A stretch of 64,000 nucleotides of DNA from Marivita sp. XM-24bin2 (lineage in GTDB: Bacteria; Pseudomonadota; Alphaproteobacteria; Rhodobacterales; Rhodobacteraceae), in the NCBI GenBank assembly GCA_003149565.1, contig QCWH01000004.1, positions 76,321-140,320 on the forward strand. Direction: 5' to 3'. Of the stretch, positions 58,354 to 64,000 are shown piece by piece (position 1 is the first letter of the stretch; every line of letters starts with the position of its first letter). The notes beneath the pieces were generated by a model. That model had not been told where the DNA came from. It did no database searches and saw nothing but the letters and a program-made list of their open reading frames with translations. The position numbers were made by a program, and so were the translations under genes.

Positions 58354-59103
58354 TTATCGCTTTGTCATGCCACCATCGACAAAATACTCCGACCCGGAGA
58401 CATAGGCCGCATCATCCGACAGCAGGAAACAGCAGACCGCCGCGACCTCTTCGGACGTGCCCATGCGCCCGAGCGGCACCTGATTCTTGACCTTTTCCTT
58501 GAACTCTTCGGCTTCCTCTTCAGAGAAACCCAGGTCCGACATGAAATTTGTTTCGATCGGCCCCGGCGCCACGGAATTCACGCGGATACCACGATCGGCC
58601 ATGTCTTGTGACCAGGACCGAGCGAGAGCGAGGCAGGCGGCTTTGGTCGCGCCGTAGACCGCACCGTCGGGTTGACCTAGATAGGGTGCCACGGATGAGG
58701 TCAGCAGAACGGCTGCATTGTCCGCCAGCAGGGGCTTGAGTTTGGACATCTGCAGCGCCGGACCACGAACGTTGACGTTCATGATGTCGTCGAACGCTTC
58801 GGTCGTGGTGTCTGTCACCGGCCAGAACTTACCATATCCCGCATTCAGGTAGAGCGCGTCGAGCGTTTCTATCTGATCCTGGACCTTGTCCGCCAAATCC
58901 TGCGCCGCCTTTGGATCACTGGCATCGTTGCGCAGCACAAGACTGCCGGAAGGAAGAGCCTTGCCCGCCTCATCCAGGTGGTCCTGACTGACACCGGTTA
59001 CGGCCACCTCGCCGCCTTCGTCCACAATGCGTTTCGCAGTGGCGAGTCCGATGCCGCTGGTGCCACCTGTGATGAGCACGCGTTTACCTTCAAATCGAGC
59101 CAC
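58354..59103 (-). CDS. Short-chain dehydrogenase/reductase
   Basis: Classical SDR of 249 residues. The NAD(P)-binding TGGTSGIG is at residues 13-20, NAGYG near 90, catalytic serine in LLTSSVAPYLG and Y-x3-K in VYGATKAACLALA near residue 155. The start is GTG 59103 (MARFEGKRVLITGG), seven bases after AAGGA. It acts on an alcohol or ketone not indicated by context, and the gene is divergent from the hydroxy-acid dehydrogenase at 59229. Confidence 0.88.
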   Translation of the reverse strand: MARFEGKRVLITGGTSGIGLATAKRIVDEGGEVAVTGVSQDHLDEAGKALPSGSLVLRNDASDPKAAQDLADKVQDQIETLDALYLNAGYGKFWPVTDTTTEAFDDIMNVNVRGPALQMSKLKPLLADNAAVLLTSSVAPYLGQPDGAVYGATKAACLALARSWSQDMADRGIRVNSVAPGPIETNFMSDLGFSEEEAEEFKEKVKNQVPLGRMGTSEEVAAVCCFLLSDDAAYVSGSEYFVDGGMTKR

Positions 59104-59228
59104 GTCTTATCCTTTCATGCTTTGAGCTTCGCTGGCCCAACGGTCGCACTGACCTGCAGTTCCACACGCTTTACGTTCCGAGAAAGAAGCGTCTGGACAA
59201 GGCTGGCAGGCTCACTGCAAATACGCGC

Positions 59229-60404
59229 ATGAGTTTGCATGCCCGTTACCCCGCCATCAGCGATCTGAAATCCCGCGCGCGTCAGCGCATTCCCAAATTC
59301 GTGTGGGAATATCTTGACAGTGCGACCGGCAACGAAGCCACGCTGCGGCGCAATCGAGCAGCGCTGGATCGGGTGCTTTTTACGCCGTCGATCCTGCACG
59401 GCGAATTGCCTGTTGATCTGAGCACAAACCTCTGCGGGACAGACTATCCGATGCCGTTTGGTATCAGCCCGGTGGGCATGTCCGGTCTGATCTGGCCCGA
59501 TGCGGAACGCAAACTGGCGCGGGCGGCGACCAAGGCGGGCCTCCCCTACAGTATTTCCACTGTCGCAACGCGCACGCCAGAAGAGGTCGCGCCGCGCCTG
59601 AACGGCAATGGCTGGTTTCAGATGTACCCGCCGCGCGATGAGGGCATCCGCACGGATATGCTGAAACGGGCCAAGGATGCGGGGTTCTCGACGCTGATCC
59701 TGACCGTTGACGTGCCGGTGCCATCGAGACGCGAACGCCAGGTGCGCTCTGGCCTCACCACACCACCCAAGCTAACGCCGCGCCTGTTGGCGCAGATCGC
59801 CATGCGGCCAACCTGGGCGATGATGACGGCCAGTATGGGCGCGATGCCGCGGATGAAACTGATTGACGACTACGCAGGCAAGGTAACGGGCCTGAGTTCG
59901 ACCCAGCACGCAGGCTATCTGCTGCGCACCTCGCCGGATTGGGACTATGTGACGTGGCTGCGTGATGCCTGGGATGGAACTTTCTTCGTCAAAGGTGTGA
60001 TGAATGCCGAAGACGCACCTCGCCTTGAAAAAGCCGGCGTCGATGCGATCTGGCTTTCCAACCATGCCGGACGCCAGTTCGACGCCTCCCCCGCACCGAT
60101 CGAAGCCCTGCCCGCGATCCGTGAGGCCACATCCCTGCCGTTGATTCTTGACAGCGGAGTTGAAGGCGGTTTGGACATTCTGCGTGCGATCGCGCTTGGC
60201 GCAGATTTCGTCATGCTGGGTCGGGCGTGGCACTATGCGCTTGCTGCGCTCGACACCGCTGGCCCGGCGCATCTGATCGAAATACTGGAAAAAGACATGG
60301 CCGCCAATATGGGGCAATTGGGGGTCACCAAGCCTTTGGAATTGCGCGGCAAAGCGTGGTTCGACGGCCCCGGTCCGCACAGCCGCGCCATTTCTACCGG
60401 TTGA
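59229..60404 (+). CDS. FMN-dependent alpha-hydroxy-acid dehydrogenase (lactate-dehydrogenase type)
   Basis: FMN-dependent 2-hydroxy-acid oxidase/dehydrogenase of 391 residues, TIM barrel. FGISPVGMSGLIWPDAE and YSISTVATRTPEEVA bind FMN, QMYPPRDEGI lies at the FMN phosphate side, and WLSNHAGRQFDASPAPIEALP carries the catalytic histidine. The usual SNHGGRQLD is here SNHAGRQFD; the histidine and arginine remain. C-terminal LDSGVEGGLDILRAIALGADFVMLGRAW is conserved. L-lactate, glycolate or mandelate could be substrate. Confidence 0.9.
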   Translation: MSLHARYPAISDLKSRARQRIPKFVWEYLDSATGNEATLRRNRAALDRVLFTPSILHGELPVDLSTNLCGTDYPMPFGISPVGMSGLIWPDAERKLARAATKAGLPYSISTVATRTPEEVAPRLNGNGWFQMYPPRDEGIRTDMLKRAKDAGFSTLILTVDVPVPSRRERQVRSGLTTPPKLTPRLLAQIAMRPTWAMMTASMGAMPRMKLIDDYAGKVTGLSSTQHAGYLLRTSPDWDYVTWLRDAWDGTFFVKGVMNAEDAPRLEKAGVDAIWLSNHAGRQFDASPAPIEALPAIREATSLPLILDSGVEGGLDILRAIALGADFVMLGRAWHYALAALDTAGPAHLIEILEKDMAANMGQLGVTKPLELRGKAWFDGPGPHSRAISTG

Positions 60405-60461
60405 GAATGTAACGAATTCTTACTAAGCAGCGCGAAACGTCATTACGTCAGGACCGCTGCC

Positions 60462-63400
60462 ATGTCAGACTTCCAGAAAATTCTCGTCGCGAACCGGGGC
60501 GAAATCGCCATCCGCATCATGCGGGCTGCCAATGAAATGGGCAAGGCAACGGTCGCCGTCTATGCCGAAGAGGACAAGCTGGGCCTGCACCGTTTCAAGG
60601 CCGACGAAGCCTATAGAATTGGTGAAGGTCTCGGCCCCGTTGCCGCGTATCTGAGCATCGAGGAAATCATCCGCGTCGCCAAGGAATCTGGCGCGGATGC
60701 GGTGCATCCGGGCTACGGCCTGCTGTCCGAGAACCCCGATCTGGTGGATGCCTGCGTCGCGAATGGCATCACCTTTATCGGACCGAAGGCCGAAACCATG
60801 CGCGCCCTTGGCGACAAGGCCAGCGCGCGACGGGTCGCCATCGAAGCAGGCGTTCCGGTGATCCCCGCCACAGACGTTCTGGGCGATGATTTCGACGCCA
60901 TCGCCAAAGAGGCCGAAGAGATCGGCTTTCCCCTGATGCTCAAGGCGTCCTGGGGTGGCGGCGGACGCGGGATGCGTCCGGTCAACAACGCCAAGGAATT
61001 GAAGGAAAAGGTGCTGGAAGGCCGTCGCGAAGCCGAAGCAGCCTTCGGCAATGGCGAAGGCTATCTGGAAAAGATGATCACCCGTGCCCGGCACGTGGAG
61101 GTGCAGATCCTCGGCGACAAGCAGGGCAACATCTATCACCTGTACGAGCGCGACTGCTCGGTCCAGCGCCGGAACCAGAAAGTGGTCGAGCGCGCCCCTG
61201 CCCCGTATCTGTCCGAGGCGCAACGCGAAGAATTGTGCGAACTGGGTCGCAAAATTTGCGCCCATGTGAATTACGAATGCGCGGGCACCGTCGAGTTCCT
61301 GATGGATATGGATGATGGCAAGTTCTACTTTATCGAAGTGAACCCCCGCGTGCAGGTCGAACACACGGTCACCGAGGAAGTGACCGGCATCGACATCGTT
61401 CAGGCGCAAATCATGATCGCCGAGGGCAAGTCGCTGGCCGAAGCCACGGGCAAGGCGTCGCAATACGACATCCGTCTGAACGGGCATGCGTTGCAGACCC
61501 GTGTCACAACCGAAGACCCGCAGAACAACTTCATCCCCGATTATGGCCGAATCACCGCCTATCGCTCGGCCACTGGCATGGGCATCCGCCTGGACGGTGG
61601 CACCGCCTATGCGGGTGGCGTGATCACGCGGTACTACGACAGTCTGCTGACCAAGGTCACGGCCTGGGCGCCGACCCCAGAAAAGGCCATCGCGCGCATG
61701 GACCGGGCGCTCCGCGAATTCCGGGTGCGCGGCGTGTCCACCAATATCGCGTTTGTGGAAAACCTTCTCAAGCACCCGACTTTCCTCAACAACCAGTACA
61801 CCACCAAGTTCATCGACGAGACGCCGGAACTGTTCCAGTTCAAGAAGCGGCGCGACCGGGGCACCAAGGTGCTGACCTATATCGCGGACATTACCGTGAA
61901 CGGACACCCCGAGGTTCAGGGCCGCGCGATGCCGCATCCCGATCTGAAGCCCGCCAAAGCACCGAAAACGCGGGTTGAAACACCACCCGCCGGGACCAAG
62001 ACGCTGCTGGATGAGAAAGGCCCTCAGGCTGTGGCCGACTGGCTGGCGGCGCAGAAAGAGGTGCTGATCACCGACACCACGATGCGCGACGGTCACCAGT
62101 CCTTGCTCGCCACGCGGATGCGGTCAATCGACATGATCACCGTCGCACCGGCCTATGCCGCGAACCTGCCGCAGCTTTTCAGTGTCGAATGCTGGGGTGG
62201 TGCGACATTCGACGTGGCCTATCGCTTCCTGCAGGAATGCCCGTGGCAGCGCCTGCGCGACTTGCGCGCGCGGATGCCCAACATCATGACCCAGATGCTG
62301 CTGCGTGGGGCCAATGGGGTGGGCTACACCAACTACCCTGACAACGTGGTGCAGTTCTTTGTCAAGCAGGCCGCCGAGACCGGGGTCGACGTGTTCCGCG
62401 TGTTCGACAGCCTCAACTGGGTCGAGAACATGCGCGTCGCGATGGATGCAGTGCTGGACTCCGGCAAAGTGCTGGAAGGCACGATCTGTTACACAGGTGA
62501 TCTGAACGATCCGGCGCGGTCCAAGTACGACCTCAAGTACTATGTCGCCATGGGCAAGGAACTGAAGGCGGCGGGGTCGCATATCCTTGGCCTGAAGGAC
62601 ATGGCGGGGCTGCTCAAGCCCGCCGCCGCTGGCCCGCTCGTGAAGGCGCTGAAAGAAGAGGTCGGCCTGCCCGTGCACTTCCACACGCATGACACCTCGG
62701 GGGCTGGCATTGCCACGATCATGGCGGCAGCTGCGGCGGGTGTGGATGCTGTCGATGCGGCAATGGATGCGCTCTCGGGGAACACGTCACAGCCAACGCT
62801 GGGGTCAGTGGTCGAGGCGCTGCGTCACACAGAACGGCAAACCGGGCTGGATATTTCAGCCATCCGCGAGATCTCGAACTACTGGGAAGCGGTGCGCGGG
62901 CAATACGCGGCGTTCGAGAGCGGCCAGCAGGCCCCCGCCTCAGAGGTCTATCTGCACGAAATGCCCGGCGGGCAGTTCACCAACCTCAAGGCGCAGGCGC
63001 GCAGCCTTGGTCTGGAGGAGCGCTGGCACGAGGTGGCGCAGACCTATGCGGATGTGAACCAGATGTTCGGCGATATCGTGAAGGTCACGCCGTCGTCCAA
63101 GGTGGTGGGCGACATGGCGCTGATGATGGTGTCACAGGGCCTGACCCGCGCGGATGTGGAAGATCCCGAGAAAGACGTGTCCTTCCCCGACTCGGTTGTG
63201 GACATGATGCGCGGGTCGCTGGGGCAGCCTCCGGGCGGATGGCCTGAGGCGATCCAGAAGAAGATCCTCAAGGGCGAGAAAGCCTTTACCGACCGCCCCG
63301 GCAAACACGCAGCCCCGGTGGATATCGAGGAAACCCGTGCCAAGGTGATCAAGGAACTGGAAGGCAAGGCAATCGATGACGAGGATCTGAACGGGTACCT

Positions 63401-63905
63401 CATGTATCCCAAGGTGTTCCTCGACTACATGGGCCGCCACCGGACATATGGCCCAGTGCGCGTGCTGCCGACGCGGACGTTCTTCTATGGCATGGAACAG
63501 GGCGAAGAGATCAGCGCCGAGATCGACCCGGGCAAGACGCTTGAAATCCGTCTGATCGCCGTGGGCGAGACCCAGGACGATGGCGAGGTGCGGGTGTTCT
63601 TTGAACTGAACGGCCAGCCGCGCACGATCCGCGTGCCCGACCGAAAGGCCAAGGCCACCACGGCGGCGCGGCCCAAGGCGGAGGTCAGCAACCCGAACCA
63701 CATCGGTGCGCCGATGCCGGGCGTCGTCGCCTCGGTTGCCGTCACTCCGGGTCAGAAGATCAAGGAAGGCGATCTGCTTTTGACCATCGAAGCCATGAAG
63801 ATGGAGACCGGCCTTCACGCCGAACGCGACGCCGTGGTGAAAGCCGTGCATGTGACGGCTGCGGCCCAGATCGACGCGAAGGATTTGTTGATCGAGTTGG
63901 AGTGA
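60462..63905 (+). CDS. pyc: Pyruvate carboxylase
   Basis: Full-length biotin-dependent pyruvate carboxylase, 1147 residues, making oxaloacetate from pyruvate and bicarbonate. Residues 1-450 are the biotin carboxylase (NRGEIAIRIMRAANEMG, ATP-grasp KASWGGGGRGMRPV, EVNPRVQVEHTVTEEVTG). About 540-1000 is the carboxyltransferase (TTMRDGHQSLLATRMR, HTHDTSGAGIAT). The C-terminal biotin carrier has EAMKMETGL, the lysine being biotinylated. It replenishes the TCA cycle; with phaC it competes for the pyruvate/acetyl-CoA pool. No promoter is obvious in the 57-base gap upstream. Confidence 0.97.
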   Translation: MSDFQKILVANRGEIAIRIMRAANEMGKATVAVYAEEDKLGLHRFKADEAYRIGEGLGPVAAYLSIEEIIRVAKESGADAVHPGYGLLSENPDLVDACVANGITFIGPKAETMRALGDKASARRVAIEAGVPVIPATDVLGDDFDAIAKEAEEIGFPLMLKASWGGGGRGMRPVNNAKELKEKVLEGRREAEAAFGNGEGYLEKMITRARHVEVQILGDKQGNIYHLYERDCSVQRRNQKVVERAPAPYLSEAQREELCELGRKICAHVNYECAGTVEFLMDMDDGKFYFIEVNPRVQVEHTVTEEVTGIDIVQAQIMIAEGKSLAEATGKASQYDIRLNGHALQTRVTTEDPQNNFIPDYGRITAYRSATGMGIRLDGGTAYAGGVITRYYDSLLTKVTAWAPTPEKAIARMDRALREFRVRGVSTNIAFVENLLKHPTFLNNQYTTKFIDETPELFQFKKRRDRGTKVLTYIADITVNGHPEVQGRAMPHPDLKPAKAPKTRVETPPAGTKTLLDEKGPQAVADWLAAQKEVLITDTTMRDGHQSLLATRMRSIDMITVAPAYAANLPQLFSVECWGGATFDVAYRFLQECPWQRLRDLRARMPNIMTQMLLRGANGVGYTNYPDNVVQFFVKQAAETGVDVFRVFDSLNWVENMRVAMDAVLDSGKVLEGTICYTGDLNDPARSKYDLKYYVAMGKELKAAGSHILGLKDMAGLLKPAAAGPLVKALKEEVGLPVHFHTHDTSGAGIATIMAAAAAGVDAVDAAMDALSGNTSQPTLGSVVEALRHTERQTGLDISAIREISNYWEAVRGQYAAFESGQQAPASEVYLHEMPGGQFTNLKAQARSLGLEERWHEVAQTYADVNQMFGDIVKVTPSSKVVGDMALMMVSQGLTRADVEDPEKDVSFPDSVVDMMRGSLGQPPGGWPEAIQKKILKGEKAFTDRPGKHAAPVDIEETRAKVIKELEGKAIDDEDLNGYLMYPKVFLDYMGRHRTYGPVRVLPTRTFFYGMEQGEEISAEIDPGKTLEIRLIAVGETQDDGEVRVFFELNGQPRTIRVPDRKAKATTAARPKAEVSNPNHIGAPMPGVVASVAVTPGQKIKEGDLLLTIEAMKMETGLHAERDAVVKAVHVTAAAQIDAKDLLIELE

Positions 63906-63945
63906 GTTGAGGCGCACTTCTGAGAAAGCGAGTATTCAAATTCGA

Positions 63946-63973
63946 ACGGGCTTATCCAATTGGATTGGCCCGT
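63946..63973. repeat. Near-palindrome after pyc
   Basis: Arms ACGGGCTTATCCAA and TTGGATTGGCCCGT pair with one mismatch and one G-T. Size, ACGGGC arm and position after a stop resemble the palindrome clusters elsewhere; more copies may lie beyond the window. Confidence 0.5.
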
Positions 63974-64000
63974 ATCGAGTTCGTTTGTGGGGCCAAAACG

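Noticed and set aside
60465..62096. 543-codon minus-strand open frame inside pyc
   Set aside because: Antisense of the biotin-carboxylase and carboxyltransferase parts of a clearly real gene; no conserved motif or ribosome site.

Overview
This window looks like chromosome of an alphaproteobacterium of the Rhodobacteraceae (Roseobacter group). That assignment rests on the genes and signals themselves: a GAAC-N7-GAAC LexA box before mmcB, a SAM-II riboswitch before metZ, a tRNA-His without the usual G-1, a RibB-RibX fusion, UPF0262 next to infA/maf/yacG, a complete PHB module, and a DUF1127 gene followed by an array of CCUCCUCCC-loop small RNAs (ccaF1-ccsR, known from Rhodobacter sphaeroides). 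Almost every gene is tightly packed, with many ATGA or TGATG overlaps, and no transposon, phage or CRISPR array is visible.

Layout. 1-6558: two amino-acid ABC permeases, two glutamine-synthetase-like ligases, a class I amidotransferase and an FAD amine oxidase, read as uptake plus gamma-glutamylation of an amine such as putrescine. 6560-11137: PHB storage (phaR, phaP, phaC, phaZ), with CTGC-N3-GCAG sites of the PhaR type at each control region. 11160-14599: an oxidoreductase, heat-shock sigma factor rpoH, an RluA-type pseudouridine synthase and a small membrane protein. 14600-18702: the most accessory-looking stretch, with a secreted protein, a papain-like protein, tRNA-His, a GNAT, SOS-controlled mmcB, an unexplained structured intergenic region and small membrane or orphan genes. 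18789-23870: nusB-ribH-ribBX, rlmB, tRNA-Tyr, glycerate kinase. 23891-28789: one long minus-strand run from a UPF0262 gene to yacG. 28859-30120: a BciB-like ferredoxin-dependent reductase behind an 18-bp TGT-N12-ACA palindrome. 30267-38613: division and cell-wall genes mraZ-rsmH-ftsL-ftsI-murE-murF-mraY, with periodic TGGG repeats upstream of mraZ.

38660-43821: a cobalamin riboswitch leads a B12 import operon (permease, ATPase, binding protein) fused to its own ExbB-ExbD-ExbD-TonB energising system. 43868-45820: apbC/mrp, then the DUF1127 gene and four tandem two-hairpin sRNAs ending in an intrinsic terminator. 46020-49184: valS. 49651-52982: a TPP-dependent decarboxylase-like gene, trkH and a second DUF1127-like gene. 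53245-63905: folE2, metZ under a SAM-II riboswitch/terminator, uvrD, an SDR, an FMN-dependent hydroxy-acid dehydrogenase and pyruvate carboxylase.

The two points most worth following are the sRNA array at 45162-45820 and a family of tandem perfect palindromes at gene ends (43821-43862, 45833-45899, 49585-49649, 55869-55912). Their arm sequences differ from copy to copy, while 20-nt length and TTCGAA, TTCCAA or GTCGAC centres recur.
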